Source: Macquaria australasica (lineage: Eukaryota > Chordata > Actinopteri > Centrarchiformes > Percichthyidae). Taken from it: 64,000 bases of DNA. The stretch is taken from NCBI GenBank assembly GCA_005408345.1, contig SEMN01001199.1:23348-87347 (forward strand). The letters are read 5' to 3'. Of the stretch, positions 25,792-33,809 are shown piece by piece. The position numbers and the translations under genes are program-made. Below the pieces are notes generated by a model. That model saw only the letters and a program-made list of their open reading frames with translations, ran no database searches and was not told the DNA's origin. Every line of letters begins with the position of its first letter. Positions within the stretch are counted from its first letter, which is position 1.

Positions 25792-27802
25792 CATACATAC
25801 ATACATACATACATACATACATACATACATACATGTGTGTATGTATATGTGTGTGTGTGTACCCGTGTGCTACCAATAACAAGTGTGTTATTAAAGTACA
25901 ACTTTAATAACACACTTCATTTTAAGCTTATTGATTTATTATTGATTTTTATTTCTTGGTTTCTGTCTTTAGAAATGCTTTGTTTTTGAAAAGTTTGAAA
26001 TAAAGATATTACCCAAACTTTATAGATAATTCTTATTGAATAAGAGCAAACTGATTAAAGCTCAGTGGTGCAGAAGAACATGGCTGAACTGAATCAGGAG
26101 ATGAATAAATATTGATAAATGTCACATTAAAGGAAAAGTCTGTAAAATCAGAAGTTTGTTTTCGTTTCAGTTTCTTGATGTTTGTCTTTATATAACAGTC
26201 TGCTGCGTTTTAACGTCCCTCTTCTTCTTCTGTGGTTTCAGACCCGACCGAGGAGCCGCCTCCTCCGTCCAACAACACCATCGGCTCCATCGTGGGCGTG
26301 GTCATGGTGCTGTTCGTGGTGGGCGCCGTGTACTTCGTGTGTCAGCGCGTCCTCTGTCCGCAGATGAAGGACGACGGCGAGACGGTCACCAACGACTTCG
26401 TGGTCCACGGGCCGTCGTCGGTGCCGCTGGGCTACGTGCCGCATCCCAGCTCGCTGTCCAGCTCGCTGCCAGGTGGGACGCTCAGCACGGCGTTCACGAT
26501 GTCAATCGTCTTTTTCATAAACATGACGCTGACGCTCATTTTCCAAACCTGTCCACAGGTATGTCCAGAGGGAAGTCTGTGATTGGCTCCCTCAGCATCA
26601 TGGGCGGGAGCAGCGGGCCTCCGTACGACCGCGCTCACGTCACCGGAGCCTCGTCCAGCAGCTCGTCCAGCACCAAGGGGACCTACTTCCCCCCGGTGAG
26701 AGCTTCAGGACTCAACAGCTTTACTGTCAATCATCCGTATTTATGATTTATCAGATCGGCTTTTTAAAGCTCCAACTCTGCTGTTTCAGACAAACGTCAG
26801 ATTCAGGATCAATAAATCAACACTCGTCTTGTTAATAAGCTACTTTGGAAACTTAATTTACGTGTCTTTAAATTCTTCTTCAACATGTGGAGAATAAAGT
26901 TTACAACAGTCAATGAATTCATGTTTTCTTGGGTTTAAATAAAGCAGTTTTTCATGAAACAACTCACTATATTAACAGTCAATAACTTTAATTTCTCTGA
27001 TTAGTCAAATTGAAAAGTTCTTTCAGGAAACTTCTGAAATGATGGACGTGTAAAAAGAAGCGTCCCTGCAGACGTTGTTGGCCTGTTGTCCTGATAATCT
27101 GGAGCTCTTTGTTTATTCGTTACCACCTGATGTCCACAGGTGTCGCTTTAATTCAAACATGTCGGATAATGATGAGACGTGAACCTGCTGAAGAAAACAA
27201 GTTGAAGCTCAAGTGTGTTTTGTGGTTGCAGATCCTGAACCCTCCTCCGTCTCCTGCTACAGTCCGCTCTCAGTACACCATGGAGTTTGGTTATTCCTCC
27301 AACAGCCCGTCAACACACAGATCCTACAGGTGAGTTACCTGGATGCTCCAGCTGAAGTCCTCTTCTGCTCAGTGTTCCATCCGGCTAGCTTAGCTTAGCA
27401 TCAAGACTAGAATCAGGGGTCAGTCAGTTTGTTCGTCTGCCTGTTCTGATGTAACGAGGCTGTAGATGACTGTTGTTGTTTCTGGTGTTTCCGTCTCTCA
27501 GCTATCGGCCCTACACCTACCGCCACTTCGCCCCCCCCACCACCCCCTGCAGCACCGACGTGTGCGACAGCGACTACACGCCGGGACGCCGGGCGCCGCT
27601 CAAGTCCAGCGCCGCCGCCAAGGGCTACACCAGCGACCTCAACTACGACTCGGAGCCTTTCCCGCCGCCGCCGACGCCCCGCAGCCAGTACCTGTCGGCG
27701 GAGGAGAACTGCGAGAGCTGCCCGCCGTCGCCTTACACCGAACGCAGCTACTCCCACCACCTGTACCCGCCGCCGCCGTCGCCCTGCACGGACTCCTCGT
27801 GA
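221..27802 (+). CDS. lrp6: LRP6, low-density lipoprotein receptor-related protein 6 (exons 2-23; exon 1 outside window)
   Basis: Single-pass plasma-membrane co-receptor that binds Wnt and DKK proteins with Frizzled and recruits Axin and GSK3 through its tail. Twenty-two exons join in frame: 221-617, 6549-6746, 6862-7058, 7249-7383, 10374-10770, 11646-11817, 14703-14919, 15152-15441, 16161-16387, 16850-17034, 18765-19091, 20067-20269, 20706-20917, 21820-22010, 23660-23869, 24103-24228, 24315-24551, 25562-25672, 26242-26472, 26559-26695, 27232-27329, 27502-27802 (stop TGA). They encode 1,598 residues; with the missing signal-peptide exon this is close to the roughly 1,613 aa known for LRP6. Order: four YWTD propeller/EGF pairs, three LDLR-A repeats, one membrane helix, a tail with five PPPSP-type motifs. 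All introns are GT/AG. LRP5 was the alternative, but propeller 1 (GLIYWSDVSEEAIKRT), the run before the fourth propeller (DEQQSPDIILPIHSLRN) and the C-terminus (PPPPSPCTDSS) are LRP6-like. No frameshift or internal stop is seen. Confidence 0.97.
1225..1345 (+). repeat. Dispersed teleost repeat, GCTAAGCTAACTGGC type (copy 1)
   Basis: The copy contains CCAGTCTTTACGCTAAGCTA, a GCTGTATCTAACG block and AGAAAGCGGATGAGCATATT followed by TTCCC. The same text appears reversed at 22255-22385 and as fragments at 27380-27420 and 44520-44585. I recognise it as a common percomorph interspersed repeat but cannot give its library name. Confidence 0.7.
1480..1552 (+). repeat. Dispersed AT-rich teleost repeat (ATCGATTA/AATAATC family), degraded copy
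   Basis: ACTATCTTCTGACATCTGAC, AGACCAAAAGG and GGGAATAATCAGCAG resemble the reverse arm of the element seen more fully at 51235-51480. Strongly diverged. Confidence 0.45.
2025..2046 (+). repeat. Short dispersed repeat, AACTCAAGG type (copy 1)
   Basis: AACTCAAGGGTCTCTTACTG is shared, with small changes, by segments near 10878-10925 and 24240-24275. Family name unknown. Confidence 0.45.
2060..2097. repeat. Perfect 15-bp inverted repeat (hairpin)
   Basis: GCAGCCTGCTCAGGT (2060-2074) and its exact complement ACCTGAGCAGGCTGC (2083-2097) are separated by an 8-base loop. The inner part contains TCATGTGAC, an E-box-like site. Confidence 0.8.
2150..2262. repeat. Dispersed ATCGATTA-type repeat
   Basis: CAGTTAATCGATTAATAGAG, then AAAACAATTAGCAGATGAAT and GGTTGCAGCTC. 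The same vocabulary recurs at 5928-6010, 6290-6450, 9490-9720, 33810-34050, 50145-50400 and 51235-51480. Confidence 0.6.
5928..6450. repeat. Dispersed ATCGATTA-type repeat (two nearby pieces)
   Basis: The first piece (5928-6010) has GCCGATCAATCGATTAGTTA. The second (about 6290-6450) has CAGTCGATTGACAGAAAATG and TTAATTAATCGTTGAAG. The text between is partly the same family (CAAACACACCAGACTCAGTT). Confidence 0.5.
7249..7383 (+). CDS. lrp6: lrp6 exon 5: EGF-like domain 1
   Basis: The exon encodes SPCSVKNGGCSHLCLLSP, then a YYQCACPTG turn and a final KTCRDG, giving the six cysteines of an EGF-like module that packs under propeller 1. The acceptor AG is at 7247-7248 and the donor GTGAGG starts at 7384. 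Both ends are phase 1, so the module is a symmetric cassette. Confidence 0.95.
7733..8180. mobile_element. MITE-like DNA transposon remnant, possibly PIF/Harbinger related
   Basis: The block begins AGGCCTTTA and ends with the complementary TAAAGGCCT, so its ends are inverted. Further in, the arms still share GAGACAT/GGGACAT- and ACGAAT-like blocks. The flanks are TTT on the left and TTA on the right, which would fit a decayed 3-bp target duplication. Around 8050-8120, + strand, a short frame reads WMQDNEEIRLLLDGVEEIF, resembling the Myb/SANT-like helix of Harbinger accessory proteins. Termini and inversion are seen; the superfamily is an inference. Confidence 0.6.
9490..9720 (+). repeat. Dispersed ATCGATTA-type repeat
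   Basis: Begins GTGCTGCAACAATTAATCGA, continues GTTGATCGACAGGAA and CATTTTTCAAACAAG, and ends near the ATATCTTTGGGTTTTGGG and AAGACGTCACCT blocks typical of this repeat. It lies in lrp6 intron 5. Confidence 0.6.
10374..14919 (+). CDS. lrp6: lrp6 exons 6-8: beta-propeller 2
   Basis: Exons 10374-10770 (397 bp), 11646-11817 (172 bp) and 14703-14919 (217 bp) encode the second propeller, which with the first binds Wnt ligands. Blade motifs are YWTD (GYIYWTDDDVKAIRR), YWTD (NLYWTDTGTDRIEV), YWTD (MYWTDWGEVPKIERA), YWGD and YWTD (FIYWTDWQRRSIERV). The last exon ends in DQLPDLMGLKAT, the hinge into EGF 2. Confidence 0.96.
10878..10928 (+). repeat. Short dispersed repeat, AACTCAAGG type (copy 2)
   Basis: TTAACTCAAGGTCTTTATAC, then CAGCTTTTCCCAGAGCTTTC, matches 24240-24275 with small changes. 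It lies in lrp6 intron 6. Confidence 0.5.
11818..14702 (+). other. lrp6 intron 7: no gene
   Basis: About 2.9 kb of intron. It contains GC-rich patches near 11920-12060 and 12490-12900, a (TG)n at 12904-12923, a GA/CAGA repeat at 13329-13470, a patch with TAATTA at 13923-13928, a (TAA)n tract at 14341-14362 and a T tract near 14490. None translates into a recognisable protein. Confidence 0.8.
13329..13470 (+). repeat. GAGA/CAGACAGACGG minisatellite
   Basis: Tandem copies of a unit of about 28-36 bp made of CAGACAGACAGACGGAGAGA and GAGAGACA, with internal GA and GACA microsatellite structure. It lies in lrp6 intron 7. Confidence 0.9.
15152..15441 (+). CDS. lrp6: lrp6 exon 9: EGF-like domain 2 and start of propeller 3
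   Basis: The first half encodes an EGF module (NPCAENNGGCSHLCLYK ... CGCPIGLELIADMRTC). The second half begins propeller 3 (EAFLLFSRHTDIRRISLETN) and ends after the blade motif RIYWTDITLK. The exon is 290 bp with donor GTGAGT at 15442. Confidence 0.95.
15600..15772 (+). repeat. Polypyrimidine TTC/TCTTATC tract
   Basis: About 170 bp almost purely C and T, with a repeated TCTTCTTCTTTCTTATCTCT unit of 20-23 bp. It lies in lrp6 intron 9. Its mirror symmetry could permit triplex (H-DNA) formation. Confidence 0.9.
16161..19091 (+). CDS. lrp6: lrp6 exons 10-12: propeller 3 and EGF-like domain 3
   Basis: Exons 16161-16387 (227 bp), 16850-17034 (185 bp) and 18765-19091 (327 bp). Propeller 3 is the main DKK1-binding and Wnt3a-class module in LRP6. 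Motifs are YWAD (NLYWADTGTNRIEVA), YWTE (MYWTEWGGKPKIDRA), YWTD (RLYWTDLDTTLIESS) and YWTD (YIYWTDWSQRSIERA). Exon 12 then encodes EGF 3 (GWNACASTNGHCSHLCLAV ... CGCPAHFSLNYDNKTCS). NKTSGQNRT holds two N-glycosylation sequons. Confidence 0.96.
16421..16462 (+). repeat. Left copy of a 42-bp direct repeat flanking lrp6 exon 11
   Basis: This segment recurs at 17392-17433 with a single difference (GCCTGAAGG versus GCCTGCAGG). The last 36 bases are identical. The period is 971 bp and lrp6 exon 11 (16850-17034) lies between the copies. Confidence 0.85.
17150..17262 (-). mobile_element. tRNA-derived SINE-like fragment, minus strand
   Basis: On the minus strand the segment reads GGGAGCGTTACGGTGGCTAA (A-box-like region), then CATTCGAATCC (B-box-like), followed by TTGCATGTCATTCCTTCCCC, a tail I associate with percomorph tRNA SINEs. 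Diverged, so not functional. Confidence 0.55.
17392..17433 (+). repeat. Right copy of a 42-bp direct repeat flanking lrp6 exon 11
   Basis: Near-identical to 16421-16462. It directly abuts the tRNA-like SINE segment that starts at about 17434. Confidence 0.85.
17434..17560 (+). mobile_element. tRNA-derived SINE-like fragment, plus strand
   Basis: An A-box-like TGGTCCAGAGG near 17439-17449 and a clear B-box GGTTCGAGTCC at 17486-17496 have the spacing of a tRNA gene. ACATGTCATCTCTGCTTTAT and an A-rich end (TAAAAATACTAAAG) follow. There is no proper acceptor-stem pairing, so it is a SINE head rather than a tRNA gene. Confidence 0.6.
19790..19846. repeat. (TA)n microsatellite
   Basis: About 27 TA dinucleotides in lrp6 intron 12. 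Confidence 0.95.
20067..23869 (+). CDS. lrp6: lrp6 exons 13-16: beta-propeller 4
   Basis: Exons 20067-20269, 20706-20917, 21820-22010 and 23660-23869. The module starts APTSFLLFSQKTAINRMVID and carries the blade motifs YWID, YWTS, YFTN, FWVD and YWID. The YWTD consensus is weaker here, which is normal for propeller 4 of LRP6. Donor sites are ordinary, including GTCAGT after exon 14. Exon 16 ends DIHAVHELDSREY, the link into EGF 4. Confidence 0.95.
22011..23659 (+). other. lrp6 intron 15: dispersed repeat and GC-rich island
   Basis: About 1.65 kb. It holds a repeat copy in reverse orientation (22255-22385), an A5T-type low-complexity tract (22438-22460) and a GC-rich patch at about 22680-22870 with an inverted pair of TEAD-like sites. 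No exon is seen. Confidence 0.8.
22255..22385 (-). repeat. Dispersed teleost repeat, GCTAAGCTAACTGGC type (copy 2, reversed)
   Basis: It reads GGTTAGCTTAGCTTAGCATA, then AAGACTGGAAAC and GGCTAGCCTGACTCTGTCC, the reverse complement of the repeat near 1225-1345. It lies in lrp6 intron 15. Confidence 0.7.
24103..24228 (+). CDS. lrp6: lrp6 exon 17: EGF-like domain 4
   Basis: The exon encodes HPCTWDNGGCSHICIVKGDG, then TRCSCPVHLVLLQDELSCG: six cysteines in EGF spacing. It is 126 bp, starts after AG at 24101-24102 and ends before GTAAAA at 24229. Confidence 0.95.
24240..24276 (+). repeat. Short dispersed repeat, AACTCAAGG type (copy 3)
   Basis: GAACTCAAGGTCCCCTTACT, then GGCTTTCTCAGAGCT, filling much of the short intron between lrp6 exons 17 and 18. 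Confidence 0.5.
24315..25672 (+). CDS. lrp6: lrp6 exons 18-19: three LDLR class A repeats
   Basis: Exon 18 (24315-24551) holds two LDLR-A repeats, each with six cysteines and the calcium-binding acidic run (CDDRSDEEDC and CQDRSDENNC). Exon 19 (25562-25672) holds the third (RCPADQFTCSNGQCI ... CTDNSDEIGC). These repeats lie between the propellers and the membrane. Both exons begin and end in phase 1. Confidence 0.96.
24552..25561 (+). other. lrp6 intron 18: nothing recognised
   Basis: About 1 kb of ordinary AT-rich intron with no repeat structure or coding potential that I recognise. Confidence 0.75.
25743..25860. repeat. Compound (TA)n-(CATA)n-(TG)n microsatellite
   Basis: About 22 TA units, then about 12 CATA units, then TG-rich sequence. 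It lies in lrp6 intron 19, about 70 bp after exon 19. Confidence 0.95.
26242..26472 (+). CDS. lrp6: lrp6 exon 20: transmembrane segment and juxtamembrane tail
   Basis: After a short proline-rich stalk (YPTEEPPPPSNNT) comes a helix of about 23 hydrophobic residues starting IGSIVGVVMVLFVVGAVYFV, then the basic/cysteine stop-transfer CQRVLCP. Two cysteines sit next to the membrane; in LRP6 this position is palmitoylated. The intracellular part runs to HPSSLSSSLP. Confidence 0.96.
26559..27802 (+). CDS. lrp6: lrp6 exons 21-23: cytoplasmic signalling tail
   Basis: Exons 26559-26695, 27232-27329 and 27502-27802 encode the tail phosphorylated by GSK3 and CK1 and bound by Axin. All five phospho-motifs are readable in order: NPPPSPAT, PPTTPCS, PPPPTPRS, CPPSPYT and PPPPSPCT. 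The run SIMGGSSGPPYDRAHVTGAS with a serine tract is intact. The protein ends CTDSS and stops at 27800-27802. The last exon is strongly GC-rich compared with flanking introns. Confidence 0.96.
27380..27425 (-). repeat. Dispersed teleost repeat fragment (copy 3)
   Basis: A short piece with GGCTAGCTTAGCTTAGCATC and AAGACTAGAA, matching the element at 22255-22385. It lies between lrp6 exons 22 and 23. Confidence 0.6.
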
Positions 27803-30236
27803 GCCAAACCCCCCACAACCACCACCTCCACCACCACCCCGCCCTCGGCACAGCTCCGCCCCCTCACTGTAAATAGCAATTGTGCATATATGAGGTCAAA
27901 AATGGGAAAGAGACTGACGAGAGGAAGAAGAGAAGCGGAGTTGCAGAACATTTGTACATTGAAAAAGAGAAAAGCATATTTATATATTTTCTATACAGTG
28001 TTTACTGATAATGCCATAGAGGTTTGTATTAAGAAATTTGTACATTTTTTTAAGAAAAGGTTTTATTAAAATCATCACAAATATAAGTTGCCTTAAACCA
28101 GGAGAAAAGAGGCTGAAGGACAAAAAGCACACGATGGAAACGTTTGAACATTTGATGCCAAATATGAAAAACAACCGCTCCAGGAGAAGACCCCCCCCAC
28201 CCCCGCTCGGCAGCCATCTTGTAGTTTCCATGTAAACTGGATCTGGAGCGGCTGGACAGGAAGCCTGTTTTCAGTGGCAGAGGATGTGGTCCTGGGTCTC
28301 TGAGTTAAAGTTACCTCCTCGTTTACGAAACGGTTCGTAGGATCGTCAGTTGTGGATGCGAGTCATGTGACGAGGACACAGGATCTGAGCTGAAGCAATA
28401 ACACTATATAAGGCACATATTTATTACCCAGTCAATCAAACCAGGAGCCACTCTGAGAGTATTGACGAGGTTGCAGGGGATCGGAAATATTGTGGTTTGC
28501 TCATCGAGTTTGATTAAACACTACGGAGGCCCTGAAGGGACAAGAGCCAAAATGTTGTGCCGCTCACAGAGATGTTGAGACAATCGGCCTCTTTTGGTTT
28601 TTGTTTTTTTTGCTCGTGTCCCCTCTGGGCCTCCGTACGAAACACTAAAACATTTTTCCACTAAAAGTTAAAGGTCCGGTGGAACATGACTCACATCCCC
28701 AAATCACCGTGCTGTTCAGACGGGATTTAAACCAAAACGTTCGCTTGTGTTTGACCTTTTCTGTCCTCGTTGAAACGTTCGGCTGCAGCAGGTTGTGAGT
28801 GAATCGACTCGGAGCTGCACGTCGTCGCTCCTCCTCTTGGTTTTAGTTTTTGGATCTTTGTTCTCATGTGGAGGAAGTTTCCCACCAAGAAGTCGATCTT
28901 GTGCCTGACCAGTTCCACACCTTCATGTCTTTTTTTACTTTTTATGTTGTTGTTACTTTGAGGAAAAAAAACACAAAGGAAATCCAGTGCCCACTAAATG
29001 CTATATAGTATTTTTGTACCACATATTGTGTAGATAACGTATTTATAAGCTATATAGAAAATCATTGTAAATCTATCCATTGAACTCTTGCAGTACTTTT
29101 CATTCCGTCTTTTTTTATATTGCCTCATTATATTTTTCTACAGAATATCACTCCAAACGTACGGCGACAATCTCAGATCAGTCAGCTCGAAGAACATATC
29201 CAGGTTTTTTCTGTCTGTTCATGATGTTTGAAGGACTGTTGTGCCAAAATGATCTTTTCTAAACGGCGTGGAGGCAGCGCGCCGGGACCAGAGGCCAAAC
29301 ACCAGGCGGCATCCGTTCTGTTGCCTTGACGCTTGTGTCAACCATCTGTTGTTTTGTCAATCTGTTCTCGTCTTTGTGCGTCTCCGTGACGACCAGAAAA
29401 ATATATTTTTCAAGATGAACTGGTTGCATGGTCTCGTGGGAGGAGCGTTTCCACGTTTCCCTTCCTGACGTCACACGTTCGGTTTGTTGTTGAGCTTCTG
29501 AGAGTCACAAAGAGAAAAATAACACCAGCATGAATCAGACAATCTTCACACATCGACACTGTCAGGTCTCTGCTGGCTTTAACGTTTTTCTTTCTTTTTT
29601 ACACTTTTAAAGCACAAAAATCATCTGTCTCAACGAGGCATTTTACTGTTTGGCTTTTAATTTAAAGATCAGGCCGAGATGATCCCTCTTGTTTTCTTTT
29701 TTTTTTATAAATTATTAAATTCTACAAAGACTGAATGATCCTCCAGAAACAAGCTGACACAAGTTTAATAATCTTTCCATAGCGGCTTTTGTTCGTCGCT
29801 CACTGTAGAAAATCAGATGTTGAGACGCTGGAATAAGTCGTCGTTACAGTGCAGTGAACCTCAGAAAACCTAAAGAAACAAACCACCAGACATCAGTGAC
29901 GGTGGTTGGAGCCCGATCATTATCAACTTCTCGATACAAGTCAAAAGGTTTTGGTACGGATACTAAAAACCATTTCCTGATACTTCTATATATAAAAATG
30001 TTTTTCAAAATGTATCTGATCAAACTTTCAGAAAGGTTTTTGAGAGTTTGCATTGCGATCAATAACAGAAAATATATATATTCATGTTTGATACCAGCCC
30101 CCTGTTTTTGCTTCATCCTGTTGAGATAATTCCACATTTCAAGAGAAATGTTAGGAATTTTCTAGAAAGGATTGAAGACAGAAACATCAGGCAGCTGCTG
30201 ATTCTGGATTCTAGAAACGCAATTAAACAAAGTCCT

Positions 30237-30445
30237 GAAAGATAGTTTTGGTATTTTGTGCACTAACATGACTGTAACTTCACACGTTATCTTGTGCTTG
30301 TTGTCTCGGTTAGTTCTCCTGGGCACAAAAATTATTGTAATAACAGTTTCTGTGCCCACGAGAACTTGTGCCTTTAAGATTTTTGCACAAATTATTATTT
30401 TGTGTGCACAAGATATTAAAAATTTATTTTCCTAATGGACGTCAG
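30237..30445. mobile_element. Dispersed element with CTTGTGC/GCACAAG inverted blocks
   Basis: Repeated ATCTTGTGC, GAGAACTTGTGCC, TTTGCACAAA and GTGCACAAGATA blocks in both directions, ending in ATGGACGTCAGGCGG and CTCCGTAG. This layout matches a palindromic repeat I recognise in fish genomes, name unknown. It falls within the probable lrp6 3' UTR. Confidence 0.5.
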
Positions 30446-30767
30446 GCGGCTCCGTAGAATGACTTGAAGTCATTTCACCATACTCCCTCCAGTTTTCACT
30501 CATTTAAGAGAATATGATTTTAGGACACTTTTTTTATTTTTATTTTTTTTACAGTGCAGTGAAAATCAAAAACGGTCTCATTTATCTGAACAGAAACTCA
30601 AACTGCCAAAAGTCCAGTTTATCTTGGACTTGAACATGAATCTATATTTTTGGCTCCCTGCTGCCTCCGTACTTCCTCAGCACCTGTCCACACCTGTCCG
30701 ACAGGTGCGAGCTACCTGTGGTACAATCACTTCTCTTATTGCAGGCCGACTGCGCACATACTGCTCA

Positions 30768-30773
30768 AATAAA
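30768..30773 (+). terminator. Candidate distal lrp6 poly(A) signal AATAAA
   Basis: Canonical hexamer about 3 kb after the lrp6 stop, followed within 50 bp by a T-rich stretch (TTTTATTTTTTTATC). Chosen on position and context only. Confidence 0.4.
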
Positions 30774-30795
30774 GGAACTGGAGACGTTCTCATTC

Positions 30796-32950
30796 TGACT
30801 GCACTTTAAAGGACTTTTATTTTTTTATCTGATTTCTGGTACAAACCTTCACGTTTGTCGTGCAGCTGGAGGGACGGCGTGTAAAAGGAGGACGTTTGGT
30901 TTGTGTTTTAGTCCAGAAAGATGACTGACTTGGTGAAGAGATGTTTATGGTCTGGCCTGGTGTTGGTAAATGGTTCCCTCACTGCTTCTTTTTACCTTCA
31001 GTTTAGTAACCCGACCCTCAGTTTACCTCATTTTCTCTCTGGATTAATAATTTGTACAGTTTTGTAAAGACTAAATCTCTTCTGAGCATCGTCTGTTTCT
31101 ACTGAGAGGATCAAGAAAGTTGTTTTTGTTTTTTTTTGCTGTGAAACAATCTGTATTATGGGATGTCGGAGATGAACAAAATATTGTTTGAGACCAAATC
31201 CATTTATTTTAGACAGAAGATGGACTGTTAAATCTAAAAGGTCAAATGGAATCAAAGTTACACAGTGAGGAGTTTTAGGGAATTAATGAGGACTTGATTT
31301 AATGTTTTAAGCGTACAAATTCATAATTTGAGGGAACCAAGAAATCCAAGTTTTGAGGGTATAAATTACTAAATTGAAGGAGTGAAATCGGCTCCAAGTA
31401 TTGATCTGTTGGGCCGGGGTTCAGTTTTTCGATGTCTCTCAGAAATACAAACAAGATTTTGTATAAAAGAAGCCAAAATGTCTCAAAAGTGAATGTTTAA
31501 ATTCAAGCTGCCGTACAACAACTGTCCAGATAAACTTCAGTTTAAAATGTGCAAGTTTTTGTATTAATGTTATTTTATGACATGTTGACATTCATGGTTG
31601 GAACCTAAAACCTGAAAATTTGCAAATGTTGATTTAAATCAGGAAGAAAAGTCAACAAGATGATGAAACCGAACAGTCGAGTCGGACAAATTTCATTCGG
31701 TACAAATGAGGATTTAGTTTGGATACCCGCCTTTCTGAACTCCTTTAAGGCTTCACAGATTTGGTAGAAGGTAAATAAAATGTAAAAATAACACCTGACA
31801 GACAGAAAGGACAAATCAAACGTACCAATCTGAAGGCAGACGTGTTGTACAGATGGTGACGAACGTGGTTGAAAAGAGTCAAAGAAAGTAGAAATGTAAA
31901 AAGAAAAAGGTCGAGTCTTATGTTTTTTTTTAAAGCACTTTTGTCTCCAGGTTTTTCGGAGGTTCGACAGGAAAACAGAAGTTTGTGTCGTTTTTTTAAA
32001 TGTTGTCCTTCATCCGTTTTGCTCTCATGGTGCTTTACAAGGACGTTTGTGGAGACGACCAACATTTGGTTCGTCGTGTTCGTTTAATTTCCACTAAACT
32101 CTCCGTTTTTATACGATGGCTGCTTTACCTGTAAACCAGAGCGCCAGATGGACCTGTACAGCCCATCAGCTGCCACCATAAGCTGTTGTAACTCATCAAA
32201 TGCTGATTTCTTTTGTCTTTTTGTTAAATATAAAGTGAGTGAACTTTTAAAGTGAGCGTCTGTGTGCTGATTGATATTTGGGGATTTATGGACAAATACT
32301 TTCTTTTAACAAATTAATTTGACAGACGGCAACGTGAAGAGAAACTGCTGTAGATTTCCATTAAAAATCTGAATTTTTTTAAAATAACTAATTTACACGA
32401 TTTATGGAAAGAACTTTTTCATAGCTGTTTCTCTAAAAGAAATGTAAAACTGATTTAAAAATCTAAATGTTTCATCCTCAATCTGAACTTTGAACAACAT
32501 TTAGAGTGAAATTTGAAAACTTTGCTTTTTTTCTTGTAAAACGTGAATAAATTACAGTTCAAGCAAGAATCATATTACCTGATTAAAGTTATAAAAGTTA
32601 TACACTAAATTATTGACTTGAAACTACTAACTTGAAATGTTAAATCTAAATTTAAAAAATTAGTTTGCATCTGAATCTCATTAGATATTTAATCCCAAAC
32701 CCAAAATGTGGCTCGTGTAGAAAGTGTGTGTGTGTGTTATCTTATTTGTCATTTGTGAGGAATATGTCACTCCTCATTATAATAATTAAAACAAATCAAT
32801 AATTTTGTTACCTAAATAAAGTTAAAGAACATCTTTGGTTCCAGGTTCCTTTGCAGCTACCGTAATAACCGATCACAGCCAGGAATGAGCACTACCTGGC
32901 ACATTTGGCTCTTGTCACGGAAGTGCAAACTGCTTGTCCACTAAAACGTG
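30796..32950. other. Intergenic spacer between lrp6 and tbk1: nothing recognised
   Basis: About 2 kb of AT-rich DNA. Open frames on both strands are short and low-complexity. It could contain further lrp6 3' UTR. Confidence 0.6.
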
Positions 32951-32956
32951 ACGTGT

Positions 32957-33020
32957 CTGCAGGCATAGACATATATACGTATATATATATATATATATAT
33001 ATATATGTCTATGCCTGCAG
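32957..33020. repeat. Long AT-centred palindrome
   Basis: Outer arms CTGCAGGCATAGACATATAT and its complement ending in GTCTATGCCTGCAG enclose an alternating TA core. The 64-bp block is almost perfectly self-complementary about 32988/32989. It sits at the 5' edge of the tbk1 CpG-rich region. Confidence 0.9.
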
Positions 33021-33029
33021 GTAGGAGGT

Positions 33030-33620
33030 GCGAGAAGAGCAACCCGGAAATAAAACGGCACCGAGAGTTTCGTTTTACTCCTGTGAGACGGCGCACACTT
33101 TGTGTCTGCCGCTGCTGCTCTCAGTATTACGGTAACTGTAAGCCCGCCTCCTTTGTCTCCTTCTGTGCGCTGATTGGACCGCTGCTGTCACATGACCAGG
33201 GAACAGCGGAAGAAGAGGACTCGGCCGCAGAAAGAAGGGTGAGGAAATAAACAAAATAAACAAAATAAACAAAATAAACACGGTTCATTTCATACCGGAA
33301 ACCCGTAGCGACGCTTTATTCACCGGAACCGGTCTGTAGCTCGACGCGTTAGCTAACGGACCCGGTGATCTGTCGCTGTTTAAACGCTTAGCTTGTTAGC
33401 AGGTTTAAATGATCGAGCCGGACCCGGACTCATCCGGACCGGCCCGGCCCGGCCCGGCCCGGCCCCGGCCGTGTGTCCGGCGGCTCGGTGTGTTATAACC
33501 TGCCGTTTCACCGTTTAGTCTGCAGCTTTTTGGAGTTTGAGGCCTGAAACGGGAATTTCCACCGACACACCGTGACGTCGCGGATACGTGATGACGTGTG
33601 ACCGCCGCGCAGGGACGTAA
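33030..33620 (+). promoter_or_regulatory. tbk1: CpG-rich tbk1 promoter with probable non-coding exon 1
   Basis: CpG-dense sequence stands out from AT-rich flanks. It holds an inverted CCAAT box (GATTGGACC, near 33172), an E-box (TCACATGACC, near 33188) and a strong donor context AAGAAGG|GTGAGG with the exon ending at about 33238. TBK1 normally has a non-coding first exon, which would fit the segment ending there. A (CCCGG)n-like run lies at 33436-33470 and an (AAATAAAC)n tract at 33245-33281. The transcription start cannot be placed by eye. Confidence 0.6.
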
Positions 33621-33809
33621 ACGTCACTTTTATTTATCAGAGTAAAGTTTATGTTCCTAAAGTAAAAAATATACAAATATCTGTCACTTAATACAATTAA
33701 ATATATAATAAATAAAATGGAATAGAAATATGTTAAACGATAAACTTTATTATAAAGTTTACAGATGGTTTATGGGGATAAAAACAGATACGAGTTAAAT
33801 GAAATAAAG

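Larger units (their letters stand above)
27803..30795 (+). other. lrp6: lrp6 3' UTR (probable extent)
   Basis: Begins after the stop codon. It is AT-rich with TGTAAATA and TATATA-rich runs. Candidate poly(A) signals are ATTAAA at 28065-28070 and AATAAA at 30768-30773. LRP6 has a long 3' UTR in other vertebrates, so the distal signal is plausible. The true end needs transcript data. Confidence 0.55.

Noticed and set aside
25688..25989. YIYIYI and YVCMYVCM frames
   Set aside because: They are translations of the TA/CATA microsatellite.
221..27802. LRP5 instead of LRP6
   Set aside because: The propeller 1 text, the start of propeller 4 and the tail ending match LRP6 and not LRP5; the neighbours gpr19 and crebl2 also fit the LRP6 locus.
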